The translations under genes and the position numbers were made by a program. The notes below the pieces were generated by a model. It was not told the origin of the DNA, did no database searches, and saw only the letters and a list, made by a program, of their open reading frames with translations. From the NCBI GenBank assembly GCA_946891915.1, contig CAMPNN010000003.1:19844-83843 (forward strand): DNA of 64,000 nt, given 5' to 3'. Positions 1-8,266 of this stretch are shown piece by piece (positions within the stretch are counted from its first letter, which is position 1; each line of letters starts with the position of its first letter). The DNA comes from an uncultured Bifidobacteriaceae bacterium. GTDB lineage: Bacteria > Actinomycetota > Actinomycetes > Actinomycetales > Bifidobacteriaceae.

Positions 1-1
1 T

Positions 2-1432
2 CAGGAGCCATCCAGCGCGTTTAATCCTGTTAAAACAATTGGTAAGCAAATTGAGGAAGCGCTAATATATCATCCCGAAAAAGCAGGAAAATTAGGCGCA
101 AGAGAGCGCAAAAAGCGCGTAATTGCGCAGCTTTTAGAGGTTGAGCTGAGTGATGCTGAGCGCGTGTATCGTTCGTACTCGCATGAGCTTTCTGGAGGTC
201 AACTTCAGCGTGCGATGATTGCGATGGCGTTAATAAATCGTCCGCAAGTATTAATTGCGGACGAGCCTACGACTGCGCTAGACATCACTACGCAACGAGA
301 TATTTTACGGCTTATTCGCGAATTGTCGGAAAAATTACAGCTTGCTGTGCTGATTATTACGCACGATATGAGCGTTGTTCGTGCGCTGGCTAGTGAAGTG
401 TACGTAATGCAAGGTGGAAATATTGTGGAATCTGGTAAGGTTCAACATATTTTTGCAGATCCGCAGCATGAATATACGCGCACTTTGCTGGAATCGGTTC
501 CGAAATTTGATATGCAATATGCGCAAAACGGCGATTCTTACGAAAGTATGGAAGAAGCAGCTGAGCAGATTGTGAAAAATATTTCGCAAAATATTTCGCA
601 AAATATTTCGCAAAATATTTCGCAAAATATTTCTGCAAATTCGGCAAATATTGATAACGTTGCGTCGATAGAAGCTTCGGCAGCGGAAACATCTTCAGCG
701 GAACTTTCTGCAGCGGAACTTTCTGCAGAGGAACCATCTGTAGAAATTCGCAACGTAAGCGTACAGTATTCGCACGCGCGCTTTAGCAAATCAGCTAATA
801 AATTCGCATTAAATAACGCAAACCTGCGTATTAACGCCGGTTCGACGCTCGCTTTAGTAGGCGAGTCCGGAGCTGGAAAAACCACAATTGCAAAAGTGAT
901 TTCTGGCCAAATAAAGCCAAACTCTGGCAAAGTTTTGCTAAATGGCGTGGATATTAACAGACTTCACGGAAAAAGTCGTCGAAATGCAATGCGAAGTATT
1001 GGCTACGTTTTTCAGGATTCCGGATCTGCGCTTAATCCGCGTAAAACCGTTGGCTGGAGCATTGCGGAACCGCTGCTTTTGCACACGCAACTTGATGCTA
1101 GTGAGCGTGAGGAGCGCGTGAAGAAGATGCTGGAACAAGTGCAGGTGCCGACCGATCTTGCAAAGCGTTTTCCGCACGAGCTTTCGGGCGGGCAGAGACA
1201 GCGCGTCGGTATTGCTCGCGCGCTTATTTTGCAACCATCTTTGCTTATTGCAGATGAGCCGACTTCTGCGTTGGACGTTACAGTGCAGAGGCGTGTGTTG
1301 AATTTGTTGCGTGATTTGCAACAAAAGTACAATTACGCGTGCTTGTTTATTACGCACGATTTGGGGGTTGTGCAGGAGATTGCTGACGAAGTTGCGGTAA
1401 TTCGTGACGGCAGCGTGCGGTATGTCGAGTAG
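2..1432 (+). CDS. Peptide ABC transporter, fused double ATPase (5' truncated)
   Basis: ATP-binding subunit that would energise a di- or oligopeptide importer at the inner face of the membrane. The open frame runs from the first bases of the window, starting at the Q-loop of the first ABC domain (QEPSSAFNP), so the Walker A and true start lie upstream. Visible order: first signature LSGGQ (visible residue ~63), Walker B LIADEPTTALD, H-loop ITHDMS, a low-complexity Ala/Ser/Glu/Asn linker, then a second full ABC domain with Walker A GESGAGKTT (~287), Q-loop, LSGGQRQR, LIADEPTSALD and ITHDLG. This is the DppD-DppF fusion layout, like the gene at 52046-54061. An internal GTG at 164 should not be taken as the start. 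The linker holds a 12-bp tandem repeat. The permease genes are probably just upstream. Confidence 0.92.
   Translation, partial: QEPSSAFNPVKTIGKQIEEALIYHPEKAGKLGARERKKRVIAQLLEVELSDAERVYRSYSHELSGGQLQRAMIAMALINRPQVLIADEPTTALDITTQRDILRLIRELSEKLQLAVLIITHDMSVVRALASEVYVMQGGNIVESGKVQHIFADPQHEYTRTLLESVPKFDMQYAQNGDSYESMEEAAEQIVKNISQNISQNISQNISQNISANSANIDNVASIEASAAETSSAELSAAELSAEEPSVEIRNVSVQYSHARFSKSANKFALNNANLRINAGSTLALVGESGAGKTTIAKVISGQIKPNSGKVLLNGVDINRLHGKSRRNAMRSIGYVFQDSGSALNPRKTVGWSIAEPLLLHTQLDASEREERVKKMLEQVQVPTDLAKRFPHELSGGQRQRVGIARALILQPSLLIADEPTSALDVTVQRRVLNLLRDLQQKYNYACLFITHDLGVVQEIADEVAVIRDGSVRYVE
578..637 (+). repeat. 12-bp tandem repeat in ABC ATPase linker
   Basis: Four perfect copies of AATATTTCGCAA followed by one degenerate copy, coding for NISQ repeats in the linker between the two ATPase domains. 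The unit is a multiple of three, so copy number changes alter linker length without breaking the frame. Confidence 0.9.
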
Positions 1433-1480
1433 TATGTTGAGGCTCGCCATTACAGTTGATAACTGTTTAGGAGGTAGCAT

Positions 1481-2254
1481 ATGGCATCGTCGGCACCGAT
1501 TGGCGTTTTTGACTCCGGTCTTGGCGGCATTTCTGTAGCGCGTCAGCTTCGAAAGTCACTTCCGCACGAGCAAATCATATATTTTGGTGATTCTGCTAAC
1601 GCACCTTACGGCATTAAACCGCTTGAAGAAGTTAAAAAGCTCAGCTTCGCAATTGTTGAGCATTTTATGCAGCTTAATGTAAAAGCCATAGTAATTGCCT
1701 GCAATACCGCAACTTCCGCGGCAGTGAACGATTTGCGCGCGCACTACAGCATACCTATCGTAGGTATGGAGCCTGCTCTTAAACTGGCATGCGATTTAGG
1801 CAAAGGAAAGCCGCAGAGAGTAATTGTGGCCGCAACTGAGCTTACTTTGCGCGAACAAAAGTTTGCTAACCTACTGAATCGCTTTTCGCAAAACAACACG
1901 ATTTTTTCTCAACCTTGCCCAGATTTAGTGCGTATTGTTGAGCAGGGGAATCTTAATAATCGCAATATAGTTTTCGACGCGCTTCACAAGTATTTCGACG
2001 AATATGATTTAGAAAGTATTGATTCGGTTGTGCTTGGCTGCACGCATTTTGTGTTCTACCGCGATTATTTCCGCGAATTTTTGCCGGCGCACACGAATAT
2101 TGTTGACGGAAACGAAGGCACAATCAATCATCTTCGCAAAATATTGGAAGAGCGCGGACAGCTTGCAGAAGATTCTCAAGAAGGAAGCATTACGCTCACT
2201 AATTCTGACCTTAGCGAGCGTATGCAAAATCTTGCAAAAAGCTTATGCAAGTAA
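1481..2254 (+). CDS. murI: Glutamate racemase
   Basis: Converts L-glutamate to D-glutamate for the peptidoglycan stem peptide, in the cytoplasm. The 257-residue length is normal for MurI. The N-terminal GVFDSGLGG motif, the first catalytic cysteine in ACNTAT (residue ~74) and the second in GCTH (~185) are present, as is the conserved [11 protein letters not shown] segment. The ATG at 1481 has a strong ribosome site (AGGAGG, 1469-1474) at good spacing. It lies 48 bp after the ABC ATPase gene and may be cotranscribed with it. A second racemase-fold protein at 26981-27709 is the aspartate-type paralogue. Confidence 0.96.
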   Translation: MASSAPIGVFDSGLGGISVARQLRKSLPHEQIIYFGDSANAPYGIKPLEEVKKLSFAIVEHFMQLNVKAIVIACNTATSAAVNDLRAHYSIPIVGMEPALKLACDLGKGKPQRVIVAATELTLREQKFANLLNRFSQNNTIFSQPCPDLVRIVEQGNLNNRNIVFDALHKYFDEYDLESIDSVVLGCTHFVFYRDYFREFLPAHTNIVDGNEGTINHLRKILEERGQLAEDSQEGSITLTNSDLSERMQNLAKSLCK

Positions 2255-2294
2255 ACTAATAAATTAGTAAAAACAATCTTATAGATTATTTTAC

Positions 2295-2744
2295 AGCTTA
2301 ATTGCGCGTCATTCAGTCGTGTGGATATTCGTGTGGTAGAGATTTGAGATTTTTTGCACTGAACGAAGGACACTCGCGCGGGTAACGCGCTCGCTACGAA
2401 ACTCGCGTTGGAAGTCCACTGGACTTCCAACTTAAGCGAGTTTCCGCTCCGAGTTGCTTTCGCGCGCTACGCTCTGAGCGCGAAAGCAGGTCGTCGCGCA
2501 GAGCCGAAGGCTGCTGACAAGCCGAGCGAAGAAGAAAAATCGAAAAATCTCTGCGATAAGACACGGTTATTAACGATTAAGCACGCAGAGTTTGGGGGAT
2601 TTCTCTACGAGAACTAAAAGAGGACTGAGGAAGCAACATTCTTTTAAGAACAAAGCAGACATAAAAAGCCTCTAACAGTCAGAGCGACGAAGGACGGGAC
2701 GTTCGAGGAGAGAAATCCACCAAAACTCGCGCTACATTAAACAA
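2295..2744. repeat. GC-rich fold-back intergenic element
   Basis: A 525-bp gene gap (2255-2779) filled by self-complementary sequence that is richer in GC than its surroundings. Seen directly: a compound hairpin at 2398-2444 (outer arms GAAACTCGC/GCGAGTTTC, inner arms GTTGGAAGTCC/GGACTTCCAAC); a hairpin at 2455-2488 (arms TGCTTTCGCGC/GCGCGAAAGCA); and a longer imperfect inverted repeat, 2587-2614 against 2700-2727. The left part (2295-2397) recurs imperfectly at 25158-25264. The right edge (2722-2744) recurs with 22 of 23 bases at 46374-46396. A 69-codon ORF at 2408-2617 crosses the hairpins and has no family features, so it is not called. It could be a MITE-like or structured-RNA element; identity unknown. 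Confidence 0.6.
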
Positions 2745-2779
2745 ATAGAAATATAATCTATAAATTAGTGACTAATTTA

Positions 2780-3427
2780 TCAGAAAATAAATTTCGCATA
2801 CTGGCTTAAAATAAGCGTAACTAATCCCGCAATCCATAGCACGTCAACAAGCAAGTCATATTGTAAGCGATAGTAGTTTTTAAGCCAAGTAAACCGAGTG
2901 ATAAGCAAATTCTGCGTACTCACGCTTGCGTGCGAAAGCGCAATAAACTGCACGGTTGTAGAGAACATAAGCACAATGCACCACGGGCACAACGCGTGAA
3001 TCACAAACATTGATTGTGAAAACAGCCAGTAGGCATAAAGTAGCGCGCATAACCCGCCAATCCACGTGCATGTTGCAAACCAGCGCGGCACGCACACGCG
3101 AATCATGCCAATAACAGCAATAGTAACGAATACGCTTTCTGCAGCAATACCAAAGAACGCGTTTGGAAAACTTAACTCGCCAAACTTCACAACTTCCGCT
3201 TGCCAAGCTTGTGACACGCGCGAGCAGGAAACCACTCTGTTAAGATCGCAGCTCAGTAATTTTTTTGGCGCGCGCGCTAAAGCAAGTGTTTCTGCGGAAA
3301 GAATAAGCGATGTCACAAGCGCTACTGCGGAGAAGAATAGCATTACGCCGTAGGTCCACACAGCAGAGTGTCTCCAACCGCGGAGTGTCGTTTCGCAGTT
3401 TTCAAGTTTTGAGTCGTCTTGCAGCAT
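2780..3427 (-). CDS. Vitamin K epoxide reductase (VKOR) family membrane protein
   Basis: Integral membrane thiol oxidoreductase; bacterial VKORs reoxidise a DsbA-like partner and pass electrons to quinone, supporting disulfide formation outside the cell. The protein is 215 residues with about five hydrophobic segments, the active-site CPWC (in HALCPWCIVL) and the loop cysteine pair in LSCDLNRVVSCSRV. The ATG at 3427 is chosen over the longer frame (to 3505) because GGAG lies 7-8 bases upstream and the family starts just before the first membrane segment. No DsbA-like partner is beside it in this window. Family assignment is firm; the substrate partner is inferred. Confidence 0.88.
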   Translation of the reverse strand: MLQDDSKLENCETTLRGWRHSAVWTYGVMLFFSAVALVTSLILSAETLALARAPKKLLSCDLNRVVSCSRVSQAWQAEVVKFGELSFPNAFFGIAAESVFVTIAVIGMIRVCVPRWFATCTWIGGLCALLYAYWLFSQSMFVIHALCPWCIVLMFSTTVQFIALSHASVSTQNLLITRFTWLKNYYRLQYDLLVDVLWIAGLVTLILSQYAKFIF

Positions 3428-3521
3428 TGCTACTCCTACAGGTGTCTGACTTATGTAAGTGTTTGAATTTATGTAAAGCGTACTATTTCTATCTTTACAT
3501 AGCACAGTTTACGATAATTAT

Positions 3522-4433
3522 ATGACTGTAGTAAGCAACGACATTGGTAGCGCATTGGATTTAGATAACGCAAGCGCATCAACTTTTTCGCGCAATCGTT
3601 GGGATTTGCATTGTCACACAGTGTATTCGGACGGTACTGCGACGCCAGAAGATTTGGTTTCCCAGGCTAAATTAGCTGGTTTGCAAGGTGTTGCTATTAC
3701 AGATCACGACACGACCGCAGGTTGGGAAGATTTTCGCTCTGCGTCCAAATCTTCGAATATGCCTGTGATATTCGGTTCGGAGATTACTGCGGAAGATTCT
3801 GGAGTGTTCGTGCACATGCTCGCGTACCAGTACAATCCGCAAGATAGCTTAATTGTGAGCATGTTCGCGTTGACTCGTAAGCGGCGTTTTGAGCGCACTA
3901 AGCGAATGGTTGAGAAAATGTCGCACGATTTTCCGATTACTTGGGATGACGTTTTGTCGCAGGCTAAGCTTGGTGATTTAACTACAATTGGTAGGCCGCA
4001 TATTGCTGACGCTTTGGTTAAAGCTGGAGTTTTTCAAACGCGTTCCGAGGCTTTTGCTGGCCCTGTTTCTACGCGCGGACCATACTATATTCCGACTCCT
4101 TCGCCGAACGTTCGTGAAGTGATTGAGGCTGTTAAGCACGCTGGGGGAGTTGTTGTTATTGCGCACCCTGCAGATCCGCAGCGTAACAGCGTTCTACTTT
4201 CGGATGCTCAGATTATATCCTTTGCTGCTGCCGGACTTGACGGTTTGGAAGTGTATCATCGCGGAAATTCTAAAGATCAGCGTCAGCGTTTGCTTGCTTT
4301 GGCGCAAAAATGCGATTTGCTTGTGACTGGCGGCTCGGATTGGCATGGTTCCGGCAAGCCAAACCGTTTAGGCGAAGAAACAACAAGTAGTGACGTAGTA
4401 TCTGAAATATTGTCCCGCGGCTATAAACTCTAA
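3522..4433 (+). CDS. PHP-domain phosphoesterase (RNase AM / nucleotide phosphatase type)
   Basis: Metal-dependent phosphoesterase of the PHP superfamily; relatives such as E. coli RNase AM (YciV/TrpH) hydrolyse 3',5'-bisnucleotides and short RNA ends. The 303-residue protein has motif 1 DLHCHTVYSDG (~residues 28-38), ITDHDTTAGW, a glutamate in GSEITAE, the HPADP histidine region and the C-terminal GGSDWHG motif, which together make the trinuclear metal site. The start at 3522 has no clear ribosome site. A -10-like TACGAT ends six bases before it, so the transcript may be leaderless. Divergent from the VKOR gene. The exact substrate is not determined by sequence. Confidence 0.9.
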   Translation: MTVVSNDIGSALDLDNASASTFSRNRWDLHCHTVYSDGTATPEDLVSQAKLAGLQGVAITDHDTTAGWEDFRSASKSSNMPVIFGSEITAEDSGVFVHMLAYQYNPQDSLIVSMFALTRKRRFERTKRMVEKMSHDFPITWDDVLSQAKLGDLTTIGRPHIADALVKAGVFQTRSEAFAGPVSTRGPYYIPTPSPNVREVIEAVKHAGGVVVIAHPADPQRNSVLLSDAQIISFAAAGLDGLEVYHRGNSKDQRQRLLALAQKCDLLVTGGSDWHGSGKPNRLGEETTSSDVVSEILSRGYKL

Positions 4434-4445
4434 ACTCTTGAGGTA

Positions 4446-4664
4446 TTAGTTGAGGGCGCCGAAGCCTACTGCGTGCTTTGGAGTGTCGCCAATCAGCGCG
4501 TAAGATAACGACGAAGCAGACACCATAATCGTGCGGCCATTTACGTCCGTAAACTCAAGCATATCCTTGGAATCGGTAATCGTTTTGCGCACTTCATCCG
4601 CACTTTGGTTAGTTTCAAAACTAATCGAATCGGAAACATTCTTTACACCAAGCACTACTCGCAT
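4446..4664 (-). CDS. DUF3107 family protein
   Basis: Small 72-residue actinobacterial protein of the DUF3107 family; its function is unknown. It matches the family layout: N-terminal RVVLGVKN strand, QSADEVRKTI helix, the FTDVNGRTIMVSAS strand pair and the terminal VGFG. The ATG at 4664 follows an AGGAGG ribosome site at ideal spacing. It lies tail-to-tail with the PHP gene (12 bp gap) and just upstream, in its own direction, of nothing else. In other actinobacteria it also occurs near the helicase cluster seen here. Confidence 0.85.
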   Translation of the reverse strand: MRVVLGVKNVSDSISFETNQSADEVRKTITDSKDMLEFTDVNGRTIMVSASSLSYALIGDTPKHAVGFGALN

Positions 4665-4739
4665 ATGTCCTCCTATGTGCGCGTAAATTTATTACTTATT
4701 GCGTTTATTTTATTTGCTTTTACGTACTTTTACGTACTT

Positions 4740-6431
4740 TTATTCTTCTAAGTCAGCTTGTGCGTCGCGCATTGCTTTCTCTTCGCGCTCAAGCAGAGGA
4801 ATAATTACCGTTTCGGGCTTGTTGTCATTTGCGGAAGTTTTATTTGCTTCTGCTTCAGCAGAAACTTTATCTTCCTCAACTTTTACGTTTTTTGAACCTT
4901 CTGTGGAAGTTTTATTTTCTTCAGCTTTTGCGCTACTGTCGCTACTGTCGCTACTGTCGCTACTGCCGTTACCTTTTTCTGTAGGATTCGTGGCAGCTTG
5001 CGCAATAGTTTCAGCCGTTTCGTGACCTGTTTTATTTTCCACGTGCGTAATTACCTGAGTTGCAGTGTCGTCAGCAAGTTGCGCGGCTTTTTCTGCTTCT
5101 TCCGCATTCGACGCGTTCGCAACAGCATACTGAACTGTTCGCTCATGAGTATCGTCATTGAGCGAAGGATTGCGTTCCGCTGTTGAATCTTGATCGTCTA
5201 CATGGGAAACATTCTTTTCTACGGTAATATCGCGTTCGTTGGTTTGGTCAATATTATTCGTATTGTCGGCATCGTAAACATTTTGTGCTGAACCGTTATG
5301 TGCAATTTGACGACTTTGCGTATTGTCGTTTTCGAGAAGCGTTCCAACAGTAATCGTTGAAGCTGGATTACTCGCGTTACGAGTTTTAGAAGTTTGAGTG
5401 TTACTAATACGCGTTAATTCGTGAGCCAAACGTTCAACCTGCGCCTTAAAACGCATTATGCTTGTTGTGTCAGCACGCTGCAAAGCTTGAACAAAATCAC
5501 CAACCTGCTCCATTTGAAGCCACAAATTCGCACGAAGCATAATCAAACTATCAAGTCGAGAACCCATCATGCGTCCGTATGCAGAAAGCACAGCATTGCG
5601 ACGCTGCTCGTTAAGCTTTGCGAAAATCCAAGCTAAATCGCGTGCAGGATCGTTAATTTGCATGCTCTGCCAATTTGTTATCGTAGTAATAGTTGAGCCC
5701 GTAAATAAAATGTCGCCATCAGCAAAACCGCCATGAACTGGGCAAGTTTCAAAAGACCACAATCCTTCTGTCTCTAATACTCTGGACCAACTGTCAGTAA
5801 TCTCTGCTGGAATATGACCTGCTTGGCGTAGTCTTTTAATCCAACCTGTTAGTTGTGCACGAATTTGGCCGGTTGTGAAAGCTGGATACTTTCCGCGAGT
5901 AATAAAAGAAGGGCGAAGTCGGTGAATTGCGCCGATTGCTGTTCCAACGTTTGCACAATCTTCAGTGGTTAGTAGACGTAAGTCTCGTGCGGTGCCATCG
6001 TGATGTTCGCAAATTAGCACTGTCGTATCATTGTCTTCGTTGGCAATAATATTTGACATCCTGCTAGCAGAGTTTTGTGATTCATCTGCATTTTGCGCAA
6101 CGTTACCGTCTTTGTTGTTGTCGGTTTCGCGCTTTCCTGGCACAAAAGTAATCATAGTATCGTAAGCAAACCCAAGCGCAGCCAAATCTTTACTATGCTC
6201 AAGCGTCCAAGCAGCGCGAGCCCTATCTCGCAAACGTTTGCGACCTTTGCTGTCTGCGCTAATAAAAACGTCATAAAGCTTACCAGAAACATCTTGCACA
6301 ACGGCGTGAGAAATTCCTGCTTCGGTGTCGGTGGCATTAACTTGCTCGCTTTGGCGAGTTCCTGCAAACTGTACTTCGGGCATGGCTGCAGATGCCAGTG
6401 CTGCCAACTTGAATCTACTGAGTTGTGTCAC
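4740..6431 (-). CDS. Aminoglycoside/macrolide phosphotransferase-fold protein, likely catalytically dead
   Basis: The first ~350 residues have the APH/choline-kinase fold, with the region GTAIGAIHRLRPS and the catalytic-loop equivalent VHGGFADGDILF. In active members this loop reads HGD and the metal-binding segment begins with Asp-Trp; here they read HGG and TNW, so both key acidic residues are missing. The remaining ~200 residues are a charged, low-complexity tail (Asn, Glu, Lys, Ala, Ser), probably disordered, with a 9-bp tandem repeat at 4932-4967. The start is uncertain: GTG 6431 is used, and a TTG at 6449 would add six residues. It is divergent from the helicase gene, with 108 bp between. 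It resembles a phosphotransferase gene kept near UvrD2 in actinobacteria; antibiotic resistance is not implied. Confidence 0.75.
   Translation of the reverse strand: MTQLSRFKLAALASAAMPEVQFAGTRQSEQVNATDTEAGISHAVVQDVSGKLYDVFISADSKGRKRLRDRARAAWTLEHSKDLAALGFAYDTMITFVPGKRETDNNKDGNVAQNADESQNSASRMSNIIANEDNDTTVLICEHHDGTARDLRLLTTEDCANVGTAIGAIHRLRPSFITRGKYPAFTTGQIRAQLTGWIKRLRQAGHIPAEITDSWSRVLETEGLWSFETCPVHGGFADGDILFTGSTITTITNWQSMQINDPARDLAWIFAKLNEQRRNAVLSAYGRMMGSRLDSLIMLRANLWLQMEQVGDFVQALQRADTTSIMRFKAQVERLAHELTRISNTQTSKTRNASNPASTITVGTLLENDNTQSRQIAHNGSAQNVYDADNTNNIDQTNERDITVEKNVSHVDDQDSTAERNPSLNDDTHERTVQYAVANASNAEEAEKAAQLADDTATQVITHVENKTGHETAETIAQAATNPTEKGNGSSDSSDSSDSSAKAEENKTSTEGSKNVKVEEDKVSAEAEANKTSANDNKPETVIIPLLEREEKAMRDAQADLEE
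4932..4967 (-). repeat. 9-bp tandem repeat in the disordered tail
   Basis: Four consecutive copies of GCTACTGTC (the last with one change), coding on the minus strand for SDS-type repeats. In frame, so expansion would change only tail length. Confidence 0.85.
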
Positions 6432-6539
6432 ACTCCCACAGTAATACAAAGCACCGAGATTTTGCCAATTTTTGGTAAGTTATGCACATATTTTTGCTTT
6501 GGTTGCGCAAGCGTCGTTATTGCTGCAACAATAGTAAAT

Positions 6540-8054
6540 ATGAATTCTTCACCAGAAGCTTCTCCAGAGGCGCTTTTAGATGGGCTGGATGATGCTCAAC
6601 GTGCAGCTGCCACAGCAGTGGAAGGCCCAGTGCGCATCATAGCCTGCGCTGGAGCGGGTAAAACGCGCACTATTACGCGACGAATTGCGTATGCTTGCGC
6701 TACTGGAAAGTGGGATCCTGAGCGAGTTATGGCTGTTACTTTTTCCGTAAAGGCGGCTGCAGAAATGCGCTCGCGTATTGTTGCGCTTGGTGTAAGTAAT
6801 ATTGGTTGCGTTGCGACTTTTCATTCCGCGGCTTTGCAGCAGATTCGTAGTGTGTGGAACGATGTTTGTTCTGCTCCTTTTCCGTCAATTATGAACGATT
6901 CTCAGCAAATCATAACTTCTGCGCTTAAGCGTTACCCAGATTTTGCGGATATGACTTTGTTGCAGAATCGCGATATTTTGGCGGAAATTAATTGGGCAAA
7001 AGTTTCTCTTATTTCTCCTGATGATTATGTTCGCGTGTGTTCTGCAACGCATAGGATTCCTCCAGCAGGTTTAGAACCGCAGCAATTTGTCGACGTGTAC
7101 GAAGCGTATGAAGCAGAAAAGAATGCGCATAATTGCATTGATTTTAACGATATTCTTCTGTTAGACTGCCATATTTTACGAAATTTTCCGGAAGCTGCCG
7201 GTCGTATTCGTCAATCAGTTGGATGGATTACTGTTGACGAATATCAGGATGTGTCGCCTTTGCAGCATGAATTATTGCGATTGTGGATGGGGCAGAACCG
7301 CGATATTTGTGTTGTTGGAGACCCTGCTCAAACAATCTACTCGTTTGCCGGCGCAAGCAGCTACTATTTACTATCTTTTCCTCAGGAGTTTGCTCCAGTA
7401 AGTGCAAATATTAGTTTGGATACGGATTATCGTTCCACAGAGCGTATTGTGGGTGTTGCGAATAGAGTGCTTTCGGCTTCTCCTTATAAACGCGATTATG
7501 TAAGAGTTAAAGCGATAAGTAAAGGCGGTGTGCGAGTTTCGCAACAAGTTTTTGCTACGGATGTTGATGAAGCTTTGGGTGTAGTTGAGCAAATCGCGAA
7601 GCTTGTAAACAGCGGTGTGGCTAAGCCTGGTGAGTGCGCAATATTAACTCGTACCAACGCGCAGCAGCAAGTGATTTGCAATGTGTTAAAATCTGCCAAA
7701 TTGCCGTATCGCGTGCGCAGGGACGTTGGCTGGCAGCGCAATGTGTTGGAGGATGCGCAAAGCGCAAGTGTGACTAGTGGTGCAGCTGATTCTGCGTCTT
7801 CTGTGATTTCAACGATTACTGTTTCAACGATTCATGCTGTTAAAGGTTTGGAATTTGGCCACGTTTATGTGATTGGTTGTGCTGAAGGATTAATACCGTT
7901 CGGTTCTGCTTCTACGGATGAAGATATAGAAGAAGAGCGCAGGCTTATGTATGTTGCGGTAACAAGAGCGGAAAAAACGCTTCACCTTTCTTATGCATCT
8001 CGCAAAGATGGCAGCACCGGAATGAATCGTGCGCCGAGCCGTTTTTTGGCTTAA
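6540..8054 (+). CDS. UvrD/PcrA-family DNA helicase, compact UvrD2-like
   Basis: Superfamily 1A 3'-5' DNA helicase. ATG 6540 begins the conserved region LLDGLDDAQRAAATAVEGP; the open frame extends to 6093 only by chance. Motifs: Walker A ACAGAGKTR, motif Ia AVTFSVKAAAEM, Walker B TVDEYQDVSPLQ, motif III VGDPAQTIYSFAGA, motif IV DYRST, motif V STIHAVKGLEF, motif VI EERRLMYVAVTRA. At 504 residues it is much shorter than typical UvrD (650-750). The stretch between RRDVGW and motif V, where the 2B subdomain normally sits, is reduced to about 40 Ser/Ala-rich residues. The order helicase, zincin, S16 protease matches the mycobacterial uvrD2 neighbourhood from memory. Role in repair is inferred. Confidence 0.9.
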   Translation: MNSSPEASPEALLDGLDDAQRAAATAVEGPVRIIACAGAGKTRTITRRIAYACATGKWDPERVMAVTFSVKAAAEMRSRIVALGVSNIGCVATFHSAALQQIRSVWNDVCSAPFPSIMNDSQQIITSALKRYPDFADMTLLQNRDILAEINWAKVSLISPDDYVRVCSATHRIPPAGLEPQQFVDVYEAYEAEKNAHNCIDFNDILLLDCHILRNFPEAAGRIRQSVGWITVDEYQDVSPLQHELLRLWMGQNRDICVVGDPAQTIYSFAGASSYYLLSFPQEFAPVSANISLDTDYRSTERIVGVANRVLSASPYKRDYVRVKAISKGGVRVSQQVFATDVDEALGVVEQIAKLVNSGVAKPGECAILTRTNAQQQVICNVLKSAKLPYRVRRDVGWQRNVLEDAQSASVTSGAADSASSVISTITVSTIHAVKGLEFGHVYVIGCAEGLIPFGSASTDEDIEEERRLMYVAVTRAEKTLHLSYASRKDGSTGMNRAPSRFLA

Positions 8055-8066
8055 TTTCGCTATTTT

Positions 8067-8239
8067 CTTTACACGCATGTAAAGTAATAATCGCTTTTCC
8101 TTATATTGCGACATTTCCTTTACACGCATGTAAAGTTTTAATCGCCTTCTGTCTTAATTCCGTTTTTTCCTATACACGCATGTAAAATAATTGTCACTAT
8201 TTAGCGATATGCCGTTATTTTCTTTACGTGACTGTAAAG
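8067..8239. repeat. Array of four 52-bp units with palindromic cores
   Basis: Between the convergent helicase and zincin genes, the palindrome CTTTACACGCATGTAAAG occurs at 8067-8084 and 8118-8135, with variants at 8170-8187 and 8222-8239. The periods are 51, 52 and 52 bp. The spacers resemble each other only loosely (a GCGAC or GCGAT element precedes several cores). A second array of the same kind lies at 25291-25412. Regular spacing near five helical turns suggests protein binding or a fold-back repeat family; function unknown. Confidence 0.8.
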
Positions 8240-8266
8240 AAAATAACGTTTTAATTGCGCGCTAGA

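Noticed and set aside
2408..2617. 69-codon ORF in the fold-back element
   Set aside because: It crosses two strong hairpins, has no ribosome site and no protein features.
4740..6431. Macrolide or aminoglycoside resistance kinase
   Set aside because: Catalytic residues are missing and the gene sits in a conserved chromosomal neighbourhood.
6093..6539. N-terminal extension of the helicase frame
   Set aside because: It overlaps the minus-strand kinase-fold gene completely and shows no domain; the conserved helicase start is at 6540.
8067..8239. CRISPR array
   Set aside because: The repeated cores are only 18 bp palindromes, the spacers resemble each other, there are three or four units, and no cas genes are in the window.
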